From contig NC_067208.1 of assembly GCF_026262505.1 (NCBI RefSeq), forward strand, positions 16,439,962-16,503,961: DNA of 64,000 nucleotides. The letters run 5' to 3'. Position 1 is the stretch's first letter. The number at the start of each line of letters is the position of its first letter. Below the pieces are notes generated by a model. It saw nothing but the letters and a program-made list of their open reading frames with translations. It was not told the origin of the DNA and searched no databases. The stretch is from Trichomonas vaginalis G3. Taxonomy: Eukaryota; Parabasalia; Trichomonadida; Trichomonadidae. Of this stretch, positions 55,293 through 64,000 are shown piece after piece. A program made the translations under genes and the position numbers.

Positions 55293-57467
55293 TTATGGAG
55301 TAGATCCAACGTATTGAGATAATTCTGCAACAGATGTATTGACGTCTTCACATAACTCAGAAACTTGTTGAACCTCTTTTGTCAATGCTTCAATAAATGA
55401 TGAAATGTATTCTTTGTCATTAAATGAAGGATTCTGAAGTTTCTTGTTTAATGCAGCTAGTTGGACCTTCAAAGAAAGAGCTCTTGCTTGTTCTTTCATG
55501 TCATTATTAGACAACTCAACATTCCAGTTGCATGCAGCTAAATATCTCTTCTTTAGATGTTCTATTTCTTCATTTAAAAGTTTCACTTCTTCTGCAGCTT
55601 CATTTGGAGGATCTTTCATCATAGAATTCCTTGTTCTGTACAATCTTGAGTCAAATCTCATAATTAATGTTTCTAGTTCATTCATTTCGCTTTCAGATCT
55701 TCTTGGAACTGTTGTATCACAAATATTATCAAATTCTGTTCTGACTCTTCCTAATTTTTGAAGTAATTCTTCATCCCGAGGCATTGTCAGTGATTTAAGT
55801 GTGAATCTTTCAATAACTAATGCATCTTCGCAGTTCCTTTTTGTTGTATATTCTGCAATCTTTTCATCTAATTCAGATCTGAGTTGTTTCAGTCTCTTCT
55901 TTGATGTTTCTATTTTCGTGGGTTGATTCGAAAGAACTCCTGATTGAACTCTGTCTCTAATTGCAGATAAATTCAATAATTCAAAGCGTTCATCCAAATT
56001 TTGGGATAAAATTTTTGACAATTTTTGACGAAGTTCCTTATTTGTTTCGTAAAGTGGCAAATTGTCAGATTTTAATTGTTTTATCAATGTTTCATATTCG
56101 CATTCAAGTTCTTTATAAGTATCTGTTGTTGTTAGCATCTGATCATAAGCAACAATTAATTGGGACTTCAAGTTTTCGCTATCTGCAATTACTTCTTCTA
56201 ATTCTTGTGTTTTTTCAACAGATTTCGGTTTTTCTTCAAGAGATTCTTTAAGAGAATCAATCTTTTTGAGTAATTCGGCTTTCTCTTGTTGTAGTGATTT
56301 GATTTTTTCATTTGTTTCTTGAAGATCTGTTTTTGCATTAATAAATTCTTTTTGTCGCTTTCCAAAGTTTTGTTTTGCTCTTTGTAATGAATTTTTTTCT
56401 TGTCCTAATGATTGCTGTGATGAAGCAATTTCGTTATTTAGTTGAATGATCGAGTTTTTTGAAATATTTAATCTTGATTTCAAAGATTGAATGGAATCAT
56501 CGTCATTAGATGATTGTGATGCCTTTGCAGCAGATTGTTTTGTCTGTTTAGAAACAGGAATATCGACTTTGACGCTTACTTGAGGTGATTTTATTATTTC
56601 TTGAGGTGGAGGAACTGAATCTGCTCCAGAGATCATCTTCCTGAGCTCTTCGTAAATATCAGACAACTTGTTGTTTATTTGCTTGGAGCAGTTCTGGAGC
56701 TCTTTCATATCATTTAAAGCTTGAATTATTCCTCTTAAGTCAGCAGTTGCTTGTGTTGATATTGGCTTGGTTCCTAATGACGTATTACCGACAAGAGCTG
56801 GTTTGTATGTTGTTCCGATATCTTTTTGAGTTTGTTTTACTTTGGAAACAAATTTATCAACTTCTTCTTCAGAATACTGCGGATTATTGATTTTAATGTC
56901 GAAAATGGTTTCTGCGGTGCTCTCTAATTCATCAACAGTATCGAGTAATTTATCAAGAATTGAGGTTATTTGTTGATTATTTGCAGATTGATCGGAAAGG
57001 ATATTATTGTGTGAATCGTTTATTACTGTCCTAAGAGATCTAAAGTATTTGAAGCAAACATTTCGAATTCTTGTTAATTGAGAATTAAATTCGCGAATAA
57101 TCGATGAATCAATTGATTTCCAGTTTGTCCAGAAAGTGTTACACTTACTTTGATTAGTTTTGTATGTGTTTCCTTTTATTATCGTTTCACCAGTTGATTT
57201 TGTTAATCTAACGGATTTTATTATCTCTTGCAGTGAATTTTGAGGTATGGATCTTATCGCACCGATACTTTTCAGCAGATCTGAAAAGTAGTTTCCGTAC
57301 TTAACAATACTCGGGCGGCCTTCTTCTGCTGAATACGCGTGTTTTGGGGAGTTTTCAAGCGTTTGGTTATTATTTTTTGGTTTGGAATCACTTCTCCTTG
57401 GTGAAATCTGATTCCATTTTGGTTTTGGACGTAGTGACGGTGAATTTGATAAGTTATTACGGCGCAT
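55293..57467 (-). CDS. Long coiled-coil protein
   Basis: A 724-residue protein starting MRRNNLSNSPSLRPKPKWNQ. A basic Ser/Pro/Asn-rich head (1-50) is followed by a helical region. From about 340 to 500 there is a strong coiled coil (QNFGKRQKEFINAKTDLQET; ELEEVIADSENLKSQLIVAY), and further helices run to the end. No motor or other catalytic motif is seen. The initiator-like TCATTT lies on the minus strand at 57500-57495, 31 bases before the ATG. A cytoskeletal or scaffold protein is likely, but the family is not recognised. Intact. Confidence 0.75.
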   Translation of the reverse strand: MRRNNLSNSPSLRPKPKWNQISPRRSDSKPKNNNQTLENSPKHAYSAEEGRPSIVKYGNYFSDLLKSIGAIRSIPQNSLQEIIKSVRLTKSTGETIIKGNTYKTNQSKCNTFWTNWKSIDSSIIREFNSQLTRIRNVCFKYFRSLRTVINDSHNNILSDQSANNQQITSILDKLLDTVDELESTAETIFDIKINNPQYSEEEVDKFVSKVKQTQKDIGTTYKPALVGNTSLGTKPISTQATADLRGIIQALNDMKELQNCSKQINNKLSDIYEELRKMISGADSVPPPQEIIKSPQVSVKVDIPVSKQTKQSAAKASQSSNDDDSIQSLKSRLNISKNSIIQLNNEIASSQQSLGQEKNSLQRAKQNFGKRQKEFINAKTDLQETNEKIKSLQQEKAELLKKIDSLKESLEEKPKSVEKTQELEEVIADSENLKSQLIVAYDQMLTTTDTYKELECEYETLIKQLKSDNLPLYETNKELRQKLSKILSQNLDERFELLNLSAIRDRVQSGVLSNQPTKIETSKKRLKQLRSELDEKIAEYTTKRNCEDALVIERFTLKSLTMPRDEELLQKLGRVRTEFDNICDTTVPRRSESEMNELETLIMRFDSRLYRTRNSMMKDPPNEAAEEVKLLNEEIEHLKKRYLAACNWNVELSNNDMKEQARALSLKVQLAALNKKLQNPSFNDKEYISSFIEALTKEVQQVSELCEDVNTSVAELSQYVGSTP

Positions 57468-57780
57468 TTAGAAAAATTGAGAATTTACGATTAAAAATGA
57501 TTGAAAAGTTTGTCAGAATAAAATCTACAATAATGGCTATTTTATCTTATAAAATTGATTTTTTACTTCTTAAAATTTTTGAAACAAAAGTTCTTTGCTC
57601 CATGAAAAATCCAGATCCAATCAAAAATTTAAAACATTTCTTTATTTATCAGTTCGAAACTGCATAATTAGTATATATTGTTCTATTAAAAATATAATAA
57701 TGCCATGATTATAGGTATTTTTACAAATTATTATAAAATTTCGATTTGAAGTCAAAGATCTATATAATAAATAGGAACTG

Positions 57781-58137
57781 ATGTCAATATTCATTAATCT
57801 TTTTAAAAAATTTGACAAGTTGAACAATGTTGCACAGATCCATTTAACCCTTTCAAATATGAGTTTGTTTCCATTTGAACAATTTAAATTTGAAATCTCC
57901 AAAAATCCAGAATATAAATCCATTGTCAAGACGGACACAAATTGAATAGATGTCAACGAACACATTCTTGTTAAAGTTGGAGTACAAGCTCAAGTAATTC
58001 CACTTTCATCGTTTCCAGAAGCAATTTTAAAAGCTTCATTAAGTGGAAATAAGATAATTGTTTGTTTCAAAATCCCAATTTTTCCTCTATTTAATCTAAA
58101 TGAATCTGAAGAAGAGTTTGAAGAAGAATATTATTAG
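57781..58137 (+). pseudogene. Short host gene with one in-frame stop
   Basis: The frame starts MSIFINLFKKFDKLNNVAQI, continues LFPFEQFKFEISKNPEYKSI, meets TGA at 57943-57945, and goes on in the same frame as VNEHILVKVGVQAQVIPLSS, then GNKIIVCFKIPIFPLF, ending with an acidic EESEEEFEEEYY-like tail. Coding character on both sides of the stop suggests one gene of 118 codons. The family is not recognised. A single substitution separates it from an open frame, so it is a young relic, or the stop is a sequence error. Confidence 0.5.
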
Positions 58138-59862
58138 TTTAAATATATATATATATATATATTCACGACGATAGCCATAATTATGGGGAGCTGCTCGGCG
58201 AGCACTTTATGACGCTTGCACCCTCGCGCTCGCAACGATAGAGAGTTAACTCTGAAAAATTTCTAACTTTGAATTTTTTTGAAAGAAAAGTTTTAAAAAC
58301 AAAGAGGACTTTATCGATATAATATCATCAATTATACATGCTTTATTTAATTTAACAATAAAATACCACCTTTAAATACTGGTGTTACCTTCCATGCCGG
58401 CAATAGCGAGCACTTTACGATAGCGATTATTTTCCTCTCAATTCCTCTCGATTTAGCGAGCGAGCACTTTTTCCCTTAAATATATATAAGGTAGTCACAA
58501 AATCTAAGTAGTGAGGCTCTCAAAAATTGAACCGTACTCCATACAAAATTTGTGCACCCTCACTACTTAGATTTTGTGGCCTTCAATTGAGAGGTTAGTT
58601 TTGATAGAGCACGTTATAAAATTAAAAGGGAAAAATAAATAAAATTTAAACATTTAATTATATATAATGTAAGGAGTGTAATTCCAAATTTTTTAAAAAC
58701 TATTCAAATTTGAGCATTTTTTTGGAAATAGTAAATCTAATATGTACATCTAATAACAACATGATTCATCACCTTTTCAAGCTCTGCAGTCAATTTTTTG
58801 AAATTTGATTGAAATAAATGTAGCAAAAATTACATTTCATTAGGGAATATATGAGTTTCTCTGGAAACAGGCTGATAAATTTTAAATTTTGTCCAATCAA
58901 CATGAATGTATTGAGAAATTTGGATTGATTTTCTGGTAGAATCTGGAACAATTCAACCATGTATAAATGGATCATGTAATCATCATGAAATGTTAGTGTT
59001 AGAGTTCAAAAGAAACAGAATGAGTGGAAATCAAACACAATCTGAATAATTTTAAACGTATACAATTTTTAAGTTTGTATTTTGAATTCTACATATATGA
59101 TTGTGTAATTCGTTCTTTCAAATTTTCGGATTCAGGCATGTTTTGATAAAATTCATTCCCAAAAACGTCAATTAACAATTAAATTTAGTGTATTTTAAAT
59201 ATATACGTATTATATTTTATAAATTATATTAAATTCGCAAAATTTTAAGTTTTAAACAAAAATAAAAAATGATCAAAATATGAAATTATGCATAGGATAT
59301 TAAAATTTATATGTTAGTAATTTTTTTTGAATTGCTTTCAATTTTCATATTGAAATTTTTAAGATTTTTTTCTGAAATAATAAGCAAGAATATCAACCTA
59401 AATAATATTAAATTCCATGCGTTAATTTCCCCTCAAAAGTCATTGACCGCCTCTCAATCTAGATTTTGTGAGTACTTTATATATATATATAGCATATAAA
59501 TCTATAGGCATATGAACCATTGCCAAACTATCTTTTAGAACAATGATTTATTCAAATGCATTTTTTAATTCAAATTTCATCAAATATATTAGCAAACCAA
59601 TAAGACATGAAATATTCTTCAAAAAAGAAGTATTGATACATTTGGCTAGTAATAAAATTAAAAAACACAAAGTAATAAAAATCAACTTGCTTCTCAATGT
59701 CTTTGGTAATTTTTCATGCCAAACCAAATTAGAGGGTATGAAACTTTAAAAACCGAAATTTCTTGTCTGGGCTTTAGAGAGTACCATTTAAATATTAACA
59801 AAATGTTGAATCTATTATAACATTTGAATTTTATTCATCAATTATTATTTTGACACTTTACA
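58138..59862. other. Gene-poor host region with small repeats
   Basis: 1.7 kb. It contains a TA microsatellite (58144-58162) and a GC-richer stretch to about 58470 with GCGAGCACTTT at 58198, 58406 and 58460. There is an inverted repeat at 58496-58578, and the sequence TCTAGATTTTGTGAG at 59458-59472 echoes one of its arms. Open frames at 59311 and 59543 lack coding character. Confidence 0.5.
58496..58578. repeat. 20-bp perfect inverted repeat, 43-bp loop
   Basis: CACAAAATCTAAGTAGTGAG at 58496-58515 and its exact reverse complement at 58559-58578. A second pair, CTCTCAAAAATTGAA (58517) and TTCAATTGAGAG (58582), partly overlaps it. It could be a very small non-autonomous transposon. Confidence 0.85.
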
Positions 59863-59877
59863 AATATACTCGGGTCA

Positions 59878-59958
59878 TTATTGATTTTGTAATTTAATCG
59901 TCGTCGTTATCGATTTTGTAATTTAATCGTTATCGTCTTTTTCTAAACGTGCATTTTT
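59878..59958 (+). repeat. Left terminal inverted repeat of the 1.9-kb transposon
   Basis: Contains two tandem subrepeats of GATTTTGTAATTTAATCGTC-type sequence, followed by TTTTTCTAAACGTGCATTTTT. Confidence 0.88.
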
Positions 59959-61114
59959 TGCTTTCGGAGCTATTGAACATACATTGGCCCTTACCAGCAA
60001 TTGAAAACTATTTTTCATTATCAACAATTACATTACTCCGAGTTATTCATCAATCAATGAAAATCGATATATAGTCCATACTTCAATTTACAATATTGGC
60101 AAGTCCAATTTCACTTGGCATATTTAACTCATATAGAAAAACCAGTTGGAATCGGCAAAATTATCTTTAATTCCATACATAAGAAAAAAAAATTATAAAG
60201 TTCTTCAATAATAGCAAACTAATAGTTTAAATAGATTTACAAGTATCGCCCATCTACTTTTGATATAATTCACATATTAAATGTAGAAAACTGGTTTAAA
60301 ATAAATATTTCAAAAGTTCGAAAACGATTTATGAAAAAATAATGTGATGACATTTACTAAATTTGCTCTGTATTAAAGTATCGATGATAGAAAGAGCATA
60401 TTTTGTAAATATTTCAAAAATATTTAAGGACTTCGACTTTAGCATCACATAAATATGTTATTTTCTATATTAAAACGTAATTTTGGTGGTCTTAGAATAG
60501 AAAAATATGCAATATTCGTGGAGATAATGAGGGTTCTTAAACATGTTCTTAAAAATAAATAAAATAATACAAATCTTTATTCAATCTTTTGATATTGTTG
60601 GTCCTCTCTTTGTGAAAATACTTAACTTCAAAGAGTATTATGTTTTACCTAGTGATGACCTTAAGTTTGCAAAAACATAATAAAAGTAAAATAAAAAGAT
60701 CGGATTTATCACAAAACTTTGAGTATTATAGGATTTAATATATTTTCTTAGTAGATTATATGATTTAGTTTCTTAAAATCTAAAGTATTTCTTGAGGAAA
60801 ATATAAATTGAAATTCAAAAAGTAAAAAAAATGTAAACAAATCAAATTTTAAATGGACCAAATGTTGATTTTTCATTCGTTTTCTCATTATCGAAAAAAA
60901 TTTGGAAAGCTAAGAAGTCAATAACAAGTTATATAATACAACAAAACCCACATCGGATATGTTTTCATCAAATAGTCTCCTAGATTTGTTATGAAATTAA
61001 AATATCATGATATTTTAAGGGCTTTTGATTTCAATATTAGAATTATTCAGTTATGTCGTGCTAATATCAATTGCTTTATACAATTAATCGTTTACAAGCT
61101 GCAAAAATCGAACA

Positions 61115-61326
61115 ATAATTTGACTTTGTAAAAAAAGTGCGTCATTTTTATTCGTTATACTTACAAAATGTAAACATTACGAGAAACATTTACATTTGTA
61201 AATGTAACAAGTAAAGTTGTATCGCATAATTTGACTTTGTAAAAAAAGTGCGTCATTTTTATTCGTTATACTTACAAAATGTAAACATTACGAGAAACAT
61301 TTACATTTGTAAATGTAACAAGTAAA
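61115..61326. repeat. 111-bp tandem duplication inside the transposon
   Basis: The unit beginning ATAATTTGACTTTGTAAAAA occurs at 61115 and 61226, identical over about 100 bp. Each copy includes the near-palindrome ACATTTACATTTGTAAATGT. Confidence 0.9.
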
Positions 61327-61729
61327 TACATCAGATTTAAATTGTAAATGTAGTTTATCTCTCTCATCTCCTTTTTAAAAGGTATTACATACATACGAAC
61401 GCATGGGTCACTCAATAATTAGCGTGATAATAATTGAGGATAGACTGTAATCGTAATTTTATTTTTGGACTTATATTTCGACATTTTGAAGTCGCTTGAA
61501 AGTCTTGCAAATGATTAAATTTGGAAAATTTGACCTAAGTCTGCATTATTTTGATGACTTAAACAATTCTATAAATCTGTTTTCCTAAAAATTTAAAAAG
61601 ATATAATTTCAATTTCCCTAAATTTATGTAATTCATATATCACCAAAATATTTGGACTGCATTTCGTTTGTCTGCACCTAATTAAAGTCTAAATACCAAT
61701 TAATTTTGGAGTTGCATTGCTTTTAATGT

Positions 61730-61810
61730 AAAAATGCACGTTTAGAAAAAGACGATAACGATTAAATTACAAAATCGATAACGACGACGATTAAATTACA
61801 AAATCGATAA
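61730..61810 (-). repeat. Right terminal inverted repeat of the 1.9-kb transposon
   Basis: Reverse complement of the left terminal repeat, AAAAATGCACGTTTAGAAAA through AAATCGATAA, with at most one or two differences. Confidence 0.88.
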
Positions 61811-61825
61811 CCTCTCAATATACTC

Positions 61826-61994
61826 TGACCCCATCAAACAAGTGTGGGATGCAATATTCCCCCTGGGGGACAAAACAACATCCTTATTTCATGTACTCTT
61901 AATATTGGTTCCACTTTCAATTTTCATAATTTAAAAATTCCACTTCCAATTTTCAGAATAAAAAAATTCCATTTTTTATTATTATTATTATTTC
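61826..61994. other. Upstream region of the ankyrin gene
   Basis: Short, with two similar segments (TTCCACTTTCAATTTTCATA and TTCCACTTCCAATTTTCAGA) and an ATTATT run before the ATG. TCATAA within the first segment fits the initiator consensus TCAYWW. Confidence 0.4.
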
Positions 61995-63197
61995 ATGAGT
62001 GAAGAGTATAATGAGCTTATGAATAAGTACAAGGATTATATTGATCTTTCAGATGCAATATATAAGCTGAAAACGCTAGATGAGGATAAAATCAACGAAC
62101 TCTACAAAGAAATCAAGAATCAATTTATCGAAAAAGGAATCATTTCAGCATCTCAGAATTTTAAAATGGTCGAAACTGCAATGAAATATAATAATCGTTA
62201 CTTTAAATCATACTTTTTATTACTCCAAATGTTATCAAAAGAGTATAACCTTAACAAAGACAAATCACTAAACTGGTATCAACAATAATACAAACGTTTA
62301 AATATTGAATCAACAAATTCAATACTAAGAGCAATTATGAATTATGATATTGTAGAATTTATTCGATTGACAGAAATAGAAGGATTTGATCCAAATAAAA
62401 AAGTTACAAGTCTCTTTTATCCTACATCTAGTATTTCATTACTTGTATCATGTTGCTACTATGGTTCTGTTGCTTGTTTTAAATTTTTAATAACAAAATT
62501 CAAATTAGAAATAACTGAAGAATGTATTCAATGTGCATTTTTGGGTGGAAATCCAGACATAGTTAGTGCATGTTTGAAAGAGCTAAAAAACATATTTTTC
62601 TTGATGGATTTTGCAATTGCTTCACACAACATCGATTTTGTTTCTTTCATGATGAATGAATATAATATAAAATTCAAATTAATAGAATCTGGGAGATTCC
62701 ACAATCTTCATGCATTTTTAGTTTATTATGATCAAACAAAAGATATTAACGGATGTATGGCAGCATCTTCTCTTTTTGACATCCCATCACTTTGTGAATA
62801 TTTCATTTCGAAAGGAGCAGATATCAATGCAAGATGTAATGATAACACAGCTCTTCATTTGGCAGCAAAAAAAGATTGTAGCAAAGCAGCAGAATTTCTT
62901 ATTTCAAAAGGCGCCAATATGGAGTTAATATGTCAAGATAGATACACTGCTCTTGATTTAGCAGCTGAAAATAATAGCGTTGAAACATTACGAATCCTAC
63001 TTTTGCATGGTGCAAATATAAATTCAAAAACTGATAGTGGTAGGACTGCATTACATCATGCTGCTTCATTTAATAATAAAGAAGCAATCAACATTCTAAT
63101 TTCATTTGGTGCTGATATCAATGCCAAAGATGATTTTGGATCAACTCCACAATTATCTTTTGACACTATTACACAAAAACAATGTCAAATATTTTGA
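61995..63197 (+). pseudogene. Ankyrin-repeat gene with one in-frame stop
   Basis: Starts MSEEYNELMNKYKDYIDLSD. The N-terminal DUF3447-type domain (about 1-260) is interrupted after LNWYQQ by TAA at 62286-62288. The same frame then continues YKRLNIESTNSILRAIMNYD, and on to SLLVSCCYYGSVACFKFLIT. About four ankyrin repeats follow (NDNTALHLAAKKDCSKAAEF; GRTALHHAASFNNKEAINIL), ending at Phe near 63194. It resembles 52577-54186 in layout, so both come from one host family. A single substitution separates it from an open frame. Reading from 62337 alone would start inside the domain. Confidence 0.85.
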
Positions 63198-63404
63198 GAA
63201 GCCAAATTTAAGAAAGTATACAAATGAAGACTCAAACAGCATTTTTTAATTTCCGCACTTTTTTGTCGACATAAATAATAATGTTATATAAATAATGAAA
63301 ACATAAGATTTAAATAAGAATGTTGTTGATTTGAGACTTCAAAGATTTGATGTTGTTTTATATAAAATATTTTTTTTATTCAGATATATTTATATATAAT
63401 TTGT
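63198..63404. other. Host intergenic region between convergent genes
   Basis: 207 bp, very AT-rich, with a T-run near 63370. Nothing else is seen. Confidence 0.5.
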
Positions 63405-63998
63405 TTAAACAAATGTCAAATTCTTAATCTTTTCAATCAATTCATCAATATTAATAACCTGAGGAGGATAACCAGCCGAATCCTGTGTTAGTTCCTGTGT
63501 GAATGCTGCGATTGCTGCAGGTTGGTAAGAAGGAGTTGCAGGCTGTCCTTGTTGCTGCAATTGCTGCTGTTGCTGATGTGCTTGCTGTGATGTCTGATTC
63601 TGGAAATCATTAACAGCATCATTGTAAAATTCAGAATATTCAACTTTACGCTTCATTTCTTCTTTAGAGTGGCCGTACGGAGGCAACAATGTGACGTATT
63701 CTTTGGAAACTTTAGGGAAATCAACAGAAAACTCATGTGTGCAATACGCTGTCATTATTAATTCATCGGGATCCAAAGGATACAAATCTCTGAAACGGTA
63801 TCGATGCATGTAAGGAATGAAAGGATAAAGCATCTTAATTGTTTTCTGGATCTCATTCAAATGGTCAGGAGGAGCAACGTGTTCGAGTTCGAATTCGAAA
63901 AGTTTTTTAGATATCTTTAATATACTTTCTTCGCTTTCATCTCCTTTTGATTGTTGCAACAATAACCTTGTGTTTCTTATATCTCTTTGTCCGGCCAT
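63405..63998 (-). CDS. Gln-rich protein, possible Mediator-type subunit
   Basis: A 197-residue protein starting MAGQRDIRNTRLLLQQSKGD at the right edge. Residues 1-95 are helical with a conserved-looking core (PPDHLNEIQKTIKMLYPFIP, then YRFRDLYPLDPDELIMTAYC). A Gln-rich tract follows (QQAHQQQQQLQQQGQP, about 137-152), then a short helical end (VINIDELIEKIKNLTFV). Gln tracts with such helical cores occur in transcription co-regulators, but no family can be named with confidence. The gene is complete within the window. Confidence 0.65.
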   Translation of the reverse strand: MAGQRDIRNTRLLLQQSKGDESEESILKISKKLFEFELEHVAPPDHLNEIQKTIKMLYPFIPYMHRYRFRDLYPLDPDELIMTAYCTHEFSVDFPKVSKEYVTLLPPYGHSKEEMKRKVEYSEFYNDAVNDFQNQTSQQAHQQQQQLQQQGQPATPSYQPAAIAAFTQELTQDSAGYPPQVINIDELIEKIKNLTFV

Positions 63999-64000
63999 GA

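Larger units (their letters stand above)
59872..61816. mobile_element. Non-autonomous DNA transposon, Mutator-like features
   Basis: A 1,945-bp element with terminal inverted repeats of about 81 bp (59878-59958 and 61730-61810, almost identical) and a 9-bp direct repeat AATATACTC on both sides (59863-59871 and 61817-61825). Nine-bp target duplication with long terminal repeats fits Mutator-like elements, which are known in Trichomonas. No transposase frame is present; the interior is AT-rich and non-coding, so it would depend on a transposase supplied elsewhere. The intact target duplication indicates a fairly recent insertion. Confidence 0.8.

Noticed and set aside
58144-58162. TA repeat as a possible promoter or origin
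   Set aside because: A plain microsatellite with nothing to link it to a gene start or replication.
58790-58975. 61-codon minus-strand open frame
   Set aside because: No coding character beyond an open frame in AT-rich DNA.
59311-59749. Two short plus-strand open frames in the gene-poor region
   Set aside because: AT-rich composition, no recognisable protein pattern and no leader; most likely chance.
1-64000. tRNA, rRNA or snRNA genes
   Set aside because: No cloverleaf, box A/B pattern or conserved rRNA core was recognised by eye; a covariance-model scan would be decisive.

Overview
The window looks like nuclear DNA of a trichomonad, most likely Trichomonas vaginalis or a close relative. 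The evidence is AT-rich, apparently intronless sequence, two large Maverick/Polinton elements, a BspA-type leucine-rich-repeat surface protein with a C-terminal membrane anchor, and several ankyrin-repeat genes with the long N-terminal domain typical of that lineage. This assignment rests on family knowledge, not on a database search. No rRNA, tRNA or CRISPR array was seen.

Positions 1 to about 24,900 (element 1) are a Maverick-type virus-like element whose left end lies outside the window. It carries remnants or open frames for a major capsid protein, a packaging ATPase, a protein-primed type B DNA polymerase and a retroviral-type integrase. It also carries small amphipathic proteins like adenovirus protein VI, an SF3 helicase, a possible single-strand DNA-binding protein, a D12-class DNA adenine methyltransferase, a NUMOD4/HNH endonuclease remnant, and a fibre with a bacteriophage tail-fibre tip. 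It is broken in many genes, roughly twenty or more breaks. A block at about 12.8-16.2 kb is richer in GC than its surroundings.

Positions 24,900-28,435 are host DNA: a BspA-like gene (25,028-26,311, minus) and a disordered Ser/Asn/Asp-rich protein (26,632-28,047, plus). A second Maverick (element 2, 28,436-44,324, 15,889 bp) follows, with 810-bp terminal inverted repeats that look identical and a palindromic 6-bp flanking repeat. Each terminal repeat carries the same DNA-binding-like gene. Inside are a capsid region, an ATPase remnant, protein VI-like genes, a fibre stalk followed by a propeller-like protein, and a polymerase region with an HNH-like segment. No integrase is recognisable. It has about a dozen or more breaks. 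Five GC-rich tandem double hairpins are scattered through it, three or four of them in coding frames.

Positions 44,325-64,000 are host DNA. They hold a decayed Ig-like repeat gene (44.7-46.7 kb), three ankyrin relics (46.9-47.3, 52.1, and 52.6-54.2 kb, the last with one frameshift), and a coiled-coil protein (47.6 kb). A divergent pair follows: a SANT-domain protein (48.6-49.7 kb) and a ubiquitin-like/UBA/Myb protein (49.9-51.8 kb). Next are a long coiled-coil protein (55.3-57.5 kb), a short relic (57.8-58.1 kb) and a repeat-rich gene desert (58.1-62.0 kb). The desert contains a 1,945-bp non-autonomous DNA transposon with Mutator-like features. The window closes with another ankyrin gene, cut by one in-frame stop, and a Gln-rich protein at the right edge.

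In both elements the genes fit a virus-like plan: replication (polymerase, helicase or SSB-like), packaging (ATPase), virion (capsid, membrane-active peptides, fibre) and host or DNA modification (methyltransferase). Shared proteins show that the elements are related but have different accessory sets.
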